The notes beneath the pieces are model-generated. The model was given only the letters and a program-made list of their open reading frames with translations. It was not told the DNA's origin and made no database searches. 64,000 bases of DNA. Source: Streptomyces harbinensis. Lineage in GTDB: Bacteria; Actinomycetota; Actinomycetes; Streptomycetales; Streptomycetaceae. A program made the translations under genes and the position numbers. This document shows, piece after piece, positions 1 to 11,122 of the stretch. The DNA lies in assembly GCF_900116145.1 (NCBI RefSeq), contig NZ_FPAB01000005.1, forward strand, positions 372,001-436,000. The letters are read 5' to 3'. Position 1 is the stretch's first letter; every line of letters begins with the position of its first letter.

Positions 1-1128
1 CACGAGGTCACGGTCCTCACCACCGAGGCCGTCGCACCGGTCTTCGCCGCCGACCGGATCACCGTCCTCCCGCTGCTGCCGCCCGCGCCCCCGCCGCCCG
101 ACGGCTCCCCGTTCGATCCGGCGCAGGACATGTCCTCGCCCGACCACCCGCTCACGGCGCTGCTGGCCGGCCCGTACGCCCGCTCGATCCTCACCATCCT
201 GCGCGAGGCCGCCCGCCGGCTCCGGCCCGACGCCCTGGTACGGGACGGCATGGACTTCGCCGCCGTCGTCCTCGCCGAGGAACGCGGCATCCCGCACCTG
301 CCGCTGCCCAGCGGCTTCCTCAACCTGGTGGAGCCCGCCCCGCTGCTGCCCGCGCTCAACGCCCTGCGCGCCGAGGCCGGTCTGCCGGAGCGCACGGACC
401 CGGAGAGCCTGTACCCGCACGGCCGGTTCGACTTCATGCCCAGCGCCTACAGCTTCGCCCGCCACCGCGGACCCGTCCTCGCCTACCGGCAGACCACCGC
501 CGTCGAACCCGGCGGCGCCCTGCCCCCGTGGGCCGCCCGGCTCCCCGGCGACCGGCCGCTGGTCCTCGCCGCGCTCGGCACCGTCCTGCCCACCTTCGGC
601 GACGCCGGCCGCAATGTGCCGCTGCCCCCCGAGGCCACCGACCCCGCGAGGACCCTGCGCACCCTGGTCGCCGGACTCTCCCGGCTGGAGGTCACCGCCG
701 TGGTGGCCACCGGCGGCATCCCGCTGACCGGCGTCACCCCGGGGCCGTACCTCCACCTCACCGACCGGATCCCGCAGCCCCTGCTGCTGGAGTGCGCCGA
801 CCTGTTCGTCACCCACGGCGGTTACAACAGCATCCGCGAAGCGGTGCGCACCGCCACCCCGATGGCCGTCGTCCCCAACTTCGGCGACCAGCCCCACAAC
901 GCCCGCCGCGTCGCCGCCCTGGGTCTGGGCCGCGACCTGGGCCCCGACCCGGACGCCGATGCCGTCGCCGCCGCCTGCCACGGCCTGCTCGCGGACCCGG
1001 CCCTCACCGCCCGGCTGCGCGCCGCCCGGCTCGCGATGCTCACCCTCCCCGAGGTCGGCCGCGCCGCCGCCGACCTCACCGACCTGGTTTCCGGCGGCCG
1101 GCTGGTCACCCCACGGGTGCCCGCCTGA
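1..1128 (+). CDS. GT1-family glycosyltransferase, 5' truncated by window edge
   Basis: The frame is open from base 1, so the N-terminal domain and start codon lie upstream; about 375 codons are visible. The C-terminal half carries the GT1 (UGT/MGT) nucleotide-sugar binding signature: ECADLFVTHGGYNS, then MAVVPNFGDQPHNARRVAALG. The family transfers a sugar from an NDP-sugar to a small acceptor such as a macrolide or other secondary metabolite. Aglycone and sugar cannot be read from the sequence. An MFS drug-type exporter follows 150 bp downstream on the same strand, which would fit modification plus export of a natural product or a self-resistance pair. An internal ATG at 130 opens a shorter frame but would delete conserved N-terminal sequence. 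Confidence 0.85.
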   Translation, partial: HEVTVLTTEAVAPVFAADRITVLPLLPPAPPPPDGSPFDPAQDMSSPDHPLTALLAGPYARSILTILREAARRLRPDALVRDGMDFAAVVLAEERGIPHLPLPSGFLNLVEPAPLLPALNALRAEAGLPERTDPESLYPHGRFDFMPSAYSFARHRGPVLAYRQTTAVEPGGALPPWAARLPGDRPLVLAALGTVLPTFGDAGRNVPLPPEATDPARTLRTLVAGLSRLEVTAVVATGGIPLTGVTPGPYLHLTDRIPQPLLLECADLFVTHGGYNSIREAVRTATPMAVVPNFGDQPHNARRVAALGLGRDLGPDPDADAVAAACHGLLADPALTARLRAARLAMLTLPEVGRAAADLTDLVSGGRLVTPRVPA

Positions 1129-1145
1129 CCCCGGCCCGGCCGGGG
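1129..1145 (+). terminator. Possible hairpin after the glycosyltransferase
   Basis: A GC-only inverted repeat (CCCCGGC..GCCGGGG) starts directly after the stop codon at 1126-1128. There is no T tract, so terminator function is only possible; such sequences are frequent by chance at this GC content. Confidence 0.3.
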
Positions 1146-1278
1146 ACCCGGCCCCCGCCACCGGCGGTGCGGCGACCGCTCGCGGGCCGGCCCGCCCGAA
1201 CCCCGCCCCGATGCCGCCGGAGGTCCTAAGCCGGATCGGGTATGGGCCGCACACCGGTGGTTCCTTACCGTGTGACGT

Positions 1279-2769
1279 ATGACCGAGCCCGCACCGCCGA
1301 CGCCGTCGTCGGCCCCGACCGCCCCCGCCGTCCCGGCCGTTCCCGCCGCCTCCGCGCCCCCCGCCGCCCCGCCCGCCGCACCACCGGGCGGGGGAGTGCT
1401 CAGCGGACCGTACCGGGCGCTCACCCTCGGCTGCGTGAGCACCATCCTGCTCATCGCCTTCGAGGCCATGGCCATCGGCACCGCCATGCCGGCCGCCGCC
1501 GACGCGCTGGACGGCGTCGCGCTGTACGCCTTCGCCTTCTCCGCCTACTTCACCACCTCGCTCCTCGGCATGGTCCTCGCCGGCCAGTGGTGCGACCGCG
1601 GCGGACCGGTCGGCCCGGTCGTCACCGGGATCGGCGTCTTCTCCGCCGGACTGCTGCTGTCCGGCGCCGCCCAGAACATGCTCACCTTCGTCGCCGGCCG
1701 CGCCGCCCAGGGCGCCGGCGGCGGGCTCGTGATCGTCGCGCTGTACGTCGTGGTCCGGCGCGTCTACCCCGAGCGGCTGCGCCCGGCCGCGCTCGCCGCC
1801 TTCTCCGCCGCCTGGGTGGTGCCCTCGCTCCTCGGCCCGGTCATCGCCGGAGTGGTCACCGAACACTTCGGCTGGCGCTGGGTGTTCCTCGGCATCACCG
1901 TGCTCGTCGTGCTGCCGCTGGCCATCATGCTGCCGCCGCTGCGCCGCAGCGCCTCGGGACCGCCCGCCGAGGGCGCGAAGAAGTTCGACGCCCGCATGCT
2001 GCGGCTGGCCGCCGCCGTCGCGCTCGGCGCCGGGCTGCTCCAGTTCGGCGGGCAGGAACTGCGCTGGCTCTCGGCCGTCCCGATCGCCGCCGGGATCGCC
2101 CTGGCGGCGCCCGCCGCGCTGCGGCTGCTGCCCGCCGGTACCTTCCGCGCCGCCCGGGGACTGCCGTCCGTCATCATGCTGCGCGGCCTCATCTCCGGCG
2201 CGTTCATGACCACCCAGACGTTCCTGCCGCTGATGCTGGTGACCGAACGCGGCCTGTCCATCACCCAGGCCGGGCTCGCCCTCGCCGTCGGCGGCGCCGT
2301 GTGGGCGCTGGGCTCCTACGCCCAGTCCCGCCCCCGCCTCGAGCCGCACCGCTATCTGCTGGTGCGGGTCAGCACCGTGCTGATCCTGTTCGCCGTGCTC
2401 GCCACCCCGCTCGTCCTCATCGAGGCCGTGCCGGTCTGGACGCCCGCCCTCACCCTCGCCATCGGCTGCGTCGGCATGGGCTACACCGTCTCCTCGGTCG
2501 GCGTGCTGGTGCTGCGGCTCTCCCGCCCCGAGGAGGCCGGCGGAAACGTGGCCTCGCTCCAGGTGTGTGACGCGCTGTCGAATGTGGTGATGCTCACGGC
2601 CGTCGGCAGCGCCTTCGCCGCGCTCGGCGGCAGCACCACCGCCGTCGAAGGCGCCTCCGCGGTGGGCCCCGGGGCCTTCGTGGTGGTGTACGCGGCGGCG
2701 GCCGTGGTCGCCGTCCTGGCCGTGCTGACCGCCGGACGAGTGGCGACAAAGGAGGACATGACGCACTGA
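1279..2769 (+). CDS. MFS transporter, drug:H+ antiporter type
   Basis: A 496-residue integral membrane protein. After a Pro/Ala-rich N-terminus of about 50 residues, hydrophobic segments run to the C-terminus. Two MFS signatures are visible: loop 2-3 motif A (WCDRGGPVGPVV) and a TM5 antiporter motif C-like segment (LLGPVIAGVVTEHFGWRWVF). Motif C is characteristic of drug/proton exporters, and the length fits a 12-14-TM protein. It likely exports a small hydrophobic compound using the proton gradient; the substrate is unknown. The ATG at 1279 has no obvious ribosome site. It follows the glycosyltransferase in the same direction and may be co-regulated with it. Confidence 0.85.
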   Translation: MTEPAPPTPSSAPTAPAVPAVPAASAPPAAPPAAPPGGGVLSGPYRALTLGCVSTILLIAFEAMAIGTAMPAAADALDGVALYAFAFSAYFTTSLLGMVLAGQWCDRGGPVGPVVTGIGVFSAGLLLSGAAQNMLTFVAGRAAQGAGGGLVIVALYVVVRRVYPERLRPAALAAFSAAWVVPSLLGPVIAGVVTEHFGWRWVFLGITVLVVLPLAIMLPPLRRSASGPPAEGAKKFDARMLRLAAAVALGAGLLQFGGQELRWLSAVPIAAGIALAAPAALRLLPAGTFRAARGLPSVIMLRGLISGAFMTTQTFLPLMLVTERGLSITQAGLALAVGGAVWALGSYAQSRPRLEPHRYLLVRVSTVLILFAVLATPLVLIEAVPVWTPALTLAIGCVGMGYTVSSVGVLVLRLSRPEEAGGNVASLQVCDALSNVVMLTAVGSAFAALGGSTTAVEGASAVGPGAFVVVYAAAAVVAVLAVLTAGRVATKEDMTH

Positions 2770-2823
2770 ATTCCGGTCAGCCGGGGCGTGCCGCCGGCAC
2801 GCCGCACGCCCCGGACACCCGGG

Positions 2824-2829
2824 TACGCT
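2824..2829 (+). promoter_or_regulatory. -10-like hexamer upstream of the helicase
   Basis: TACGCT lies 10 nt before the GTG at 2840, and no Shine-Dalgarno sequence intervenes. This would fit a leaderless or near-leaderless transcript. Confidence 0.35.
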
Positions 2830-2839
2830 GGCGCGGTCC

Positions 2840-4708
2840 GTGTCCTCGCCCCATCCCGCCACCGCCCCCGTCCACCCCCCGGAGACCGTGACTACCACCG
2901 CCGCTTCCGCCACCACGGCCGCGTCCGCGACCCACTCCTCCCACCTCTCCCCGGCCTTCCCCGGCCGCGCCCCCTGGGGCACCGCGAGCAAACTGCGGGC
3001 CTGGCAGCAGGCGGCGATGGACGCGTACGTACAGGCCCAGCCCCAGGACTTCCTCGCCGTCGCCACCCCCGGCGCGGGCAAGACCACCTTCGCGCTCACC
3101 CTCGCCTCCTGGCTGCTCCACCACCACATCGTGCAGCAGGTGACCGTGGTCGCCCCGACCGAGCACCTGAAGAAGCAGTGGGCCGAGGCCGCCGCCCGGA
3201 TAGGCATCAAACTCGACCCCGAGTACAGCTCCGGCCGGCTCGGCGCCGAGTACCACGGCGTGGCCCTCACCTACGCGGGCGTCGGGGTCAAGCCCATGCT
3301 GCACCGCAACCGCTGCGAGCAGCGCAAGACCCTGGTGATCCTGGACGAGATCCACCACGCCGGCGACTCCCGCTCCTGGGGCGAGGCGTGCCTGGAGGCG
3401 TTCGAGCCCGCGACCCGCCGGCTGGCGCTGACCGGGACCCCGTTCCGCTCCGACACCAACCCCATCCCGTTCGTGGCCTATGGCGACAACGGGGACGGCA
3501 TCCGCCGTTCCGTCGCCGACTACACCTACGGCTACGGCAGCGCGCTGGCGGACGGCGTGGTGCGGCCCGTCATCTTCCTCTCCTACAGCGGCAGCATGCG
3601 CTGGCGCACCAAGGCGGGCGACGAGATCGCCGCCAAGCTCGGCGAGCCGATGACCAAGGACGCCACCTCCCAGGCGTGGCGCACCGCACTCGACCCCAAG
3701 GGCGAGTGGATGCCGGCCGTGCTGAGCGCCGCCGACCGGCGGCTGACCGAGGTGCGGCGCGCCATCCCGGACGCCGGCGGCCTCGTCATCGCCACCGACC
3801 AGGACTCCGCGCGCGCCTACGCCAAGCTGATCCGCGAGATCACGGGGGAGCGGGCGACCCTCGTGCTGTCGGACGACGGCGGTGCCTCCCAGCGCATCGA
3901 CGACTTCCGGCAGTCGGACGACCGCTGGCTGGTGGCGGTGCGGATGGTGTCCGAGGGCGTGGACGTGCCGCGGCTGGCGGTCGGGGTGTACGCCACCACC
4001 ATCTCCACCCCGCTGTTCTTCGCGCAGGCCGTGGGCCGTTTCGTGCGCTCCCGGCGGCGCGGTGAGACCGCGTCGGTCTTCCTGCCCACCATCCCGACGC
4101 TGCTCGGCTTCGCGCACGAGATGGAGGTCGAGCGCGACCACGTCCTCGACAAGCCCAAGAAGGGCGGCGAGGACGAGGATCCGTACGCGGAGGAGGCCGA
4201 TCTGCTCAAGGAGGCCGAGCGCGAGCAGAACGAGCCGGACGGCACGGACGACCAGCTGCCGTTCGAGGCCCTGGAGTCGGAGGCCGTCTTCGACCGGGTG
4301 ATGTACGACGGCGCCGAGTTCGGGATGCAGGCGCATCCCGGCAGCGAGGAGGAGCAGGACTATCTGGGCATCCCGGGGCTGCTGGAGCCGGACCAGGTGC
4401 AGATGCTGCTCCAGAAGCGGCAGGCCCGGCAGATCGCGCACAGCAAGCGGCGCCCGGACGACCAGGCCGATCTGCTGGAGGTGCCGGCCGAGCGGCGCCC
4501 GGTGGTCACCCACAAGGAGATGATGGAGCTGCGGCGTGAACTGAACGGCCTGGTGGGCGCGTACGCGCACCAGTCGGGCAAGCCGCACGGGGTGATCCAC
4601 ACCGAGCTGCGTCGGGTGTGCGGCGGTCCGGCCACCGCCGAGGCGTCGGCGGGGCAGCTGCGGCAGCGGATGGCCAAGGTACGGGAGTGGGCGACCCGGA
4701 TGCGGTGA
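2840..4708 (+). CDS. DEAD/DEAH-family ATP-dependent helicase
   Basis: A 622-residue superfamily 2 helicase. Motif I is ATPGAGKTT (about 75-83), motif II is DEIH (169-172), motif III is the LTGTPFRSD region (about 195), and motif VI is QAVGRFVRSRRRGE (about 396). The C-terminal third is acidic and charged (EDEDPYAEEADLLKEAE) and probably helical. It resembles the UvrB/type III restriction-like DEAD helicases common as single genes in Streptomyces; its nucleic-acid role is unknown. The GTG at 2840 gives the longest frame. A second GTG at 2888 (VTTTAASA) is possible, because residues 1-17 are low complexity. It is followed by about 180 bp without a gene. Confidence 0.88.
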   Translation: MSSPHPATAPVHPPETVTTTAASATTAASATHSSHLSPAFPGRAPWGTASKLRAWQQAAMDAYVQAQPQDFLAVATPGAGKTTFALTLASWLLHHHIVQQVTVVAPTEHLKKQWAEAAARIGIKLDPEYSSGRLGAEYHGVALTYAGVGVKPMLHRNRCEQRKTLVILDEIHHAGDSRSWGEACLEAFEPATRRLALTGTPFRSDTNPIPFVAYGDNGDGIRRSVADYTYGYGSALADGVVRPVIFLSYSGSMRWRTKAGDEIAAKLGEPMTKDATSQAWRTALDPKGEWMPAVLSAADRRLTEVRRAIPDAGGLVIATDQDSARAYAKLIREITGERATLVLSDDGGASQRIDDFRQSDDRWLVAVRMVSEGVDVPRLAVGVYATTISTPLFFAQAVGRFVRSRRRGETASVFLPTIPTLLGFAHEMEVERDHVLDKPKKGGEDEDPYAEEADLLKEAEREQNEPDGTDDQLPFEALESEAVFDRVMYDGAEFGMQAHPGSEEEQDYLGIPGLLEPDQVQMLLQKRQARQIAHSKRRPDDQADLLEVPAERRPVVTHKEMMELRRELNGLVGAYAHQSGKPHGVIHTELRRVCGGPATAEASAGQLRQRMAKVREWATRMR

Positions 4709-4889
4709 CCGCCGGGAGCCGCCGGTGGACCGCCGCGACCGGTGCGTTCGACGCGTTCGACAGGGCCCGGGCGGAAGAAATCCGGTCGAATACCGTGCCA
4801 TCCATGCTCGAATACTGGACAACCCCTTCCGCTGAGCGGTAACGCTGGATAAGTTCCCGGTCACGCTTTGGCAGCCGAAAGGGGGCGTC

Positions 4890-5534
4890 GTGACTGCGGA
4901 GACCTCTCAGACGCTCGACCGGGGACTGCGGGTCCTCAAACTGCTCGCCGAGACCGACCACGGTCTGACCGTCACCGAACTCTCCAAACAGCTCGGCGTC
5001 AACCGCACGGTCGTCTACCGGCTGCTGGCCACCCTCGAACTGCACGCCCTGGTCCGCCGCGACACCAGCGGCCGGGCCCGGGTGGGCGTCGGTGTCCTCG
5101 GGCTGACCCGCCAGGTGCACCCGCTGGTGCGCGAGGCCGCGCTCCCCGCGCTGCGCGCGCTGGCCGAGGACGTCGGCGCCACCGCCCATCTCACCGTGGT
5201 CGACGGCAACGACGCGCTCGCGGTCGCCGTCGTCGAACCGAGCTGGACCGACTACCACGTCGCCTACCGGGCCGGCTTCCGCCACCCGCTGGACCGGGGC
5301 GCGGCCGGCCGGGCCATACTGACCGGCCGCTGCAAGGACATCCAGGACGAGGAGGGGTTCGTCCTCACCCACGGCGAACTCGAAGCCGGCGCCAGCGGAG
5401 CCGCCGCACCGTTGCCCCGCGACTGCGGGATCGAGGGCAGCGTCGGCGTCGTCATGCTCAACGAGGCGATCCCGCCGGACATCGGCCCGCGCGTGGTGCG
5501 CGCCGCCCTCGAAGTCGCCGCCGTCCTGCGGTAG
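4890..5534 (+). CDS. IclR-like transcriptional regulator, short form
   Basis: A 214-residue protein with an N-terminal winged helix-turn-helix (LTVTELSKQLGVNRTVVYRLLATLE, positions in about 28-52) and an IclR-type effector domain. The effector domain is shorter than the usual 170-180 residues of the family. Segments such as FRHPLDRGAAGRAIL match the IclR ligand-domain core. The GTG at 4890 follows a good ribosome site (GGGGGCG, about 8 nt upstream). It probably represses or activates a metabolic target; neither the effector nor the target is evident. The S16 protease lies 89 bp downstream with its own likely promoter. Confidence 0.8.
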   Translation: MTAETSQTLDRGLRVLKLLAETDHGLTVTELSKQLGVNRTVVYRLLATLELHALVRRDTSGRARVGVGVLGLTRQVHPLVREAALPALRALAEDVGATAHLTVVDGNDALAVAVVEPSWTDYHVAYRAGFRHPLDRGAAGRAILTGRCKDIQDEEGFVLTHGELEAGASGAAAPLPRDCGIEGSVGVVMLNEAIPPDIGPRVVRAALEVAAVLR

Positions 5535-5610
5535 CCGGCCGCCGCCCCGGCCAACGCCCCCGGGGCCGCCGCCGTCCTCGGCCGCGTGCGGGCGCCGCCG
5601 CGCGGTGCGT

Positions 5611-5616
5611 TAGATT
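5611..5616 (+). promoter_or_regulatory. -10-like hexamer for a leaderless S16 protease mRNA
   Basis: TAGATT ends 7 nt before the ATG at 5624, which would place the transcription start at or near the start codon. No Shine-Dalgarno sequence lies between them. Confidence 0.45.
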
Positions 5617-5623
5617 CGGCGGC

Positions 5624-6430
5624 ATGTCCGCCCTCACCCAGCAGTTGACCGGCCGCCGCCGCACCTGGGCGCTCGCGGTGTGCGGCGCCGTGTTCGCCGC
5701 GCTGCTCGCGGTCGCCGCCTTCGCGCCGCTGCCGTTCGCCGTCGCGTACCCCGGGCCCACCGCCGATGTGCTCGGGGAGAGCGAGGGCGAGCCGGTGATC
5801 ACCATCACCGGCGCCCCGGTGCGCGAGCCCGAGGGCGAACTGCGCATGACCACCATCACCGCCACCGCGCCGGACGCCTCCGTCACGCTCACCGACGTGC
5901 TCGGCGGCTACCTGGCCTCCGACCGCGCGGTGCTGCCCACCGAAGCGGTCTATCCGGTGGGCGATTCGGTCACCGAGATCCAGGAGCACAACCGGGCCCA
6001 GATGACCGAGTCCCAGCACTCCGCCGTCGCCGCCGCCCTCCGGCACCTCGGCCGCGAGGACGAGGACATCGACATCACGCTCCGCCTGGACTCGGTCGGC
6101 GGGCCCAGCGCCGGGCTGCTGTTCTCGCTCGGCATCATCGACCTCCTGGAGGGCGACGGCCGGGGCGGCGACCTCACCGGCGGCGCCGTCATCTCCGGCA
6201 CCGGCACCATCGACGCGGACGGCACGGTCGGCCCGGTCGGCGGCGTCCCGCTGAAGACCCAGGCCGCCGAGCGGGACGGCGCCACCGTCTTCCTCGTCCC
6301 GCGCGACGAGTGCGACGCGGCCTCCGCCAACCTCCCCGACGGGCTCCGGCTCATCCCGGTGACGACCCTCTCCGGCGCCGTCGAGGATCTGCGTGCCCTC
6401 GCCGCAGGCGACTCCGTCCCCGGCTGCTGA
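5624..6430 (+). CDS. Membrane-anchored S16 (Lon-like) serine protease
   Basis: A 268-residue protein. Residues about 12-42 form one hydrophobic, probably uncleaved signal/anchor, so the body is likely extracytoplasmic. The C-terminal half is a Lon proteolytic domain: the nucleophile Ser162 sits in VGGPSAGL, and Lys211 in GGVPLKTQAA completes the Ser-Lys dyad. Related actinobacterial YlbL-type proteins (about 340-370 residues) carry a PDZ domain between the anchor and the protease domain. Here the middle segment (about 45-150) is short and no clear PDZ signature is visible, so this is a compact form. Substrates are unknown. It converges on hppD, with a strong shared terminator between them. 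Confidence 0.85.
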   Translation: MSALTQQLTGRRRTWALAVCGAVFAALLAVAAFAPLPFAVAYPGPTADVLGESEGEPVITITGAPVREPEGELRMTTITATAPDASVTLTDVLGGYLASDRAVLPTEAVYPVGDSVTEIQEHNRAQMTESQHSAVAAALRHLGREDEDIDITLRLDSVGGPSAGLLFSLGIIDLLEGDGRGGDLTGGAVISGTGTIDADGTVGPVGGVPLKTQAAERDGATVFLVPRDECDAASANLPDGLRLIPVTTLSGAVEDLRALAAGDSVPGC

Positions 6431-6477
6431 ACCCGCCGGGCGGCCACCCGGCGCCAACCGCCGCCCGGCACACAGGG

Positions 6478-6512
6478 AACCGCCCCCGCGAGTGCAGGTC
6501 GCGGGGGCGGTT
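6478..6512. terminator. Bidirectional terminator between the S16 gene and hppD
   Basis: A perfect 13-bp inverted repeat (AACCGCCCCCGCG and its complement) with a 9-nt loop sits between the convergent stop codons at 6430 and 6529. Flanking A and T residues make it usable from both strands. Confidence 0.75.
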
Positions 6513-6528
6513 GTGGGGGGTGGTGTCC

Positions 6529-8297
<1,769 letters not shown>

Positions 8298-8980
8298 CAG
8301 TCGTCGCCAGGCGCCGGCGTCAACAGGGCGAAGAGTTCCTCCTCCAGGTCGGTGTTCTCCGACTCCGTACCCGGCGGAACCACCCGCAGCGTACGCTCCA
8401 GCCAGGCCGAGACCGCGACGGCCGGCGCCTGGATCAGCGCGTCGCCGTCCGGCGAGCTGAGCGCCACACAGATGACGGAGCGCCCCTCCTGCTGCGTCGG
8501 CCACACCCGCACATCGCCGTGCCCGGAGGGCCGGAACACCCCTTCCACCAGCAACTCGCGGGAGAAGGTCCAGTGCACGGGGGCGTCGGAGCCGAAGTGG
8601 AAGGTGATGTGCACGGCGTACGGGTCGTCCGACCCGTACACGAAGCGGGCGGGGACCGGGATGCTGCGCTCGGGGGAGAGCACCAGCTGGAGTTCGATGT
8701 CCCGTTCGACGGTGGTGTTCATGCGCTGCGACGCCCCTTCACGCTGGTCCCTGTCAGGTCATGCACCCGGAGAGAGGGAACAAGGGGCCGTTCATTACGC
8801 GGCTTTGGAAATTTTACTGCGAAGGCCGCGTGTCGGCCGGGCGGCCCGCTTCCTGCGGCGCGCCATCCGCGAGACTGTCAGCGCAGACGAAGGTATCTGC
8901 CGCCCCGCCGGGGGACGTACCATGCATACCCGGCGACGGCCCGCAGACAGCCCAGTAGGACGAGGAGACCTGGACCGCTC

Positions 8981-10312
8981 ATGAGCTCCCCACCCGCAGG
9001 AAGCGCCGGCGGCAGCCCGGGGCCCAACTGGTATCCGGACCCGTCGATTCCCGGCTACATCCGGTACTGGAACGGTGCCACCTGGATGCCCGGCACCAGT
9101 CGCCCGGAGCCCAGGGACGGGGAGGCGATGCCCGCTCCGCCGCCGGGCGCGCCCGCGCCCGGCGCCGCCGCACCGGCCGCGCAGCCCGAGCCCGAGCCGG
9201 CCCCGGCCGGGGCGGGCGCGGACGAGGGCACCGGCGGCCCGTCCGGCGCCGCGGCGAAGAAGCCGGACCCGCGGATCGATCCGCGCGGCCAGTTCCTGAG
9301 CGCCCCGCGCCCCTCCTCGCCGCAGCCGCAGCCGGTGGCCCCGTCGCAGGCGCAGGACCGGCCCGAGCCGGTGGCGCCGCAGCCGCAGCCCCAGCCGGAG
9401 CCGGCCGCGGCCCAGCTGCCCGCCGTGCCCGAGCAGCAGCAGGCCCCGGCGCTGCGCCCGGCGACCCCGTCCCGCCCGGCGCTGCCCGCGCAGGCGGCCC
9501 GGCAGGCGCCGCCGGAGGCCCCGCACGAGCAGACGGCGCAGCTGCGGCTGCCCAAGGGCGAGTCCTGGCAGCACCAGGTGCGGGAGCTGGCCCAGCAGGC
9601 GCCGCAGCCCGCGCCGCTCCCGGCGTCCCCGGGCCTGCCGCCGCTGCCGGCGCAGCATCAGCAGCCGCCCGCGGCCCAGCCGCCGCAGCCGTCACCGGCG
9701 CAGCAGCTGCCGCCGGCGCAGGACCGGCCCGCGCCGCAGGTGCAGCAGTCGCCATTCCTGCGCTCGCACCAGGCGGACCCGCTCACCCCGCTGCCGTTCC
9801 ACAAGGACGCGCTGTTCGGCGCGGGCGATCAGCTGTACCCGGCCGGACCCGGCCGGCGGTTGCTGGCCCGGCTGCTCGACTCGGTGCTGCCGCTGGCCGC
9901 CGCCGGGGCGATGGCGGCGATGGTGCTGGGGGACGCCAGGGACCACATCCAGCGGCAGATCGACGCCGCCAACGAGGCCGGGGTCACCCGCGAGATCTGG
10001 CTGATCGACGGCACCACCGGCGGCTATCTGGCCATGGTGCTCGGTGTCTTCCTGGTGGCCGGTTTCCTCTTCGAGGCGCTGCCGACCGCCCTGTGGGGCC
10101 GTTCCCCGGGCAAGGCGCTGTGCAAGCTGCGGGTGTTCGACCTGCGGAGCCAGCAGAAGCCGTCCTTCGGCGCGGCGGTGCTGCGCTGGCTGGTGCACGG
10201 CGTCCTGGCGGTGACGGCCATCGGCATCGTCAATGTGCTGTGGGGGCTGCGGGACCGGCCCTGGCGCCAGTGCTGGCACGACAAGGCGGCCGGTACGTTC
10301 GTCGCGGGCTGA
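8981..10312 (+). CDS. DUF2510 / RDD-domain membrane protein with long Pro/Gln linker
   Basis: A 443-residue protein in three parts. Residues about 12-32 are a DUF2510 motif (NWYPDPS..YIRYWNGATW). Residues about 35-270 are a low-complexity Pro/Gln/Ala linker with an isolated amphipathic stretch (HEQTAQLRLPKGESWQHQVR). The C-terminal RDD domain has PAGPGRRLLARLLDS, three hydrophobic spans and LWGRSPGKALCKLRVF. RDD proteins are small polytopic proteins of mostly unknown, possibly transport-related, function. The linker probably projects into the cytoplasm. The ATG at 8981 follows GAGGAGACC-type spacing. The next gene encodes a second RDD protein. Confidence 0.85.
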   Translation: MSSPPAGSAGGSPGPNWYPDPSIPGYIRYWNGATWMPGTSRPEPRDGEAMPAPPPGAPAPGAAAPAAQPEPEPAPAGAGADEGTGGPSGAAAKKPDPRIDPRGQFLSAPRPSSPQPQPVAPSQAQDRPEPVAPQPQPQPEPAAAQLPAVPEQQQAPALRPATPSRPALPAQAARQAPPEAPHEQTAQLRLPKGESWQHQVRELAQQAPQPAPLPASPGLPPLPAQHQQPPAAQPPQPSPAQQLPPAQDRPAPQVQQSPFLRSHQADPLTPLPFHKDALFGAGDQLYPAGPGRRLLARLLDSVLPLAAAGAMAAMVLGDARDHIQRQIDAANEAGVTREIWLIDGTTGGYLAMVLGVFLVAGFLFEALPTALWGRSPGKALCKLRVFDLRSQQKPSFGAAVLRWLVHGVLAVTAIGIVNVLWGLRDRPWRQCWHDKAAGTFVAG

Positions 10313-10393
10313 GCGACCCCGACGGGTCACGCGGGTAGCCCGAACGCCGCACGCCGGGGTGCGTACGCGGGTGGCCCGGGGTCGACTCGGGCC

Positions 10394-11098
10394 ATGAGCA
10401 CCGACCAGCCGCAGCCACCGTCCGGCGACGACGAACCGCGCCCGTCGGCGGGCCAGCCGCCCCCGGACGGTACGCCGCCTCCGGACGGTACGCCACCGCC
10501 CGGCGCGACACCGCCCCCCGGCGGGATGCCGCCGCCGGGGGCCGGGGTGCCGCCCGGCGGCCAGCCGCCGCCCGGCTACCCCAGCGCGCCGCCGCCCTCC
10601 GGCGAGGTGCCGGGCGCGGGGCGGGGGGCGTACGGCGTGCCCGATCCGCTGGCCGGGATGCCGCCGCTGGCCTCGCTCGGCCGGCGTCTGGTGGCCCGCA
10701 TCATCGACGCGCTGATCATCGGTATCCCGATGTCGCTGATCCTGTGGGGTGTCACCGGCGACCGTTCCTACGACGACGGGTCGGGCGGCAGCTATCTCCA
10801 GCAAGCCGCGATCATCATCGTGTACTTCGTCTACGACGGGGCGATGCTCAGTGCCCGCGGCCAGACGCTGGGGAAGATGGCGATGCGGATCCGGGTGGCG
10901 ATGCTGGCCGACGGCGCGGTGCCGCGCGGCAATCCGGGGTGGATCAGGGCCGCCGTCTACTCGCTGCCCCAGCTGGTGCCGTGCTTCGGCTTCATCTTCT
11001 GGCTGGTGAACGTCCTCACCTGCACCTGGGACCGGCCCTACCGGCAGTGTCTGCACGACAAGGCGGCCAGGACCGTGGTGGTCTCGACCGCCTCATGA
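10394..11098 (+). CDS. RDD-family membrane protein
   Basis: A 234-residue protein with a Pro/Gly-rich N-terminus of about 90 residues (repeated PPPDGTPPP units), then an RDD domain: ASLGRRLVARIIDALIIGIP, a central hydrophobic span and SARGQTLGKMAMRIRV. The C-terminus GDRPYRQCLHDKAARTVV-like ending closely resembles the end of the preceding RDD protein (RQCWHDKAAGTFV), so the two are likely a tandem duplication. Function is unknown. It lies 81 bp downstream of the first copy. Confidence 0.85.
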   Translation: MSTDQPQPPSGDDEPRPSAGQPPPDGTPPPDGTPPPGATPPPGGMPPPGAGVPPGGQPPPGYPSAPPPSGEVPGAGRGAYGVPDPLAGMPPLASLGRRLVARIIDALIIGIPMSLILWGVTGDRSYDDGSGGSYLQQAAIIIVYFVYDGAMLSARGQTLGKMAMRIRVAMLADGAVPRGNPGWIRAAVYSLPQLVPCFGFIFWLVNVLTCTWDRPYRQCLHDKAARTVVVSTAS

Positions 11099-11122
11099 CG
11101 TACGGGCGCCCGCGCCCCGTGG

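Noticed and set aside
2777-4864. 695-aa minus-strand frame opposite the helicase
   Set aside because: Composition is Arg/His/Leu/Gly-rich shadow sequence; the helicase motifs are on the plus strand.
9130-9780. Pro/Gln/Ala-rich stretch as a tandem DNA repeat
   Set aside because: It is coding low-complexity sequence with no fixed repeat unit.
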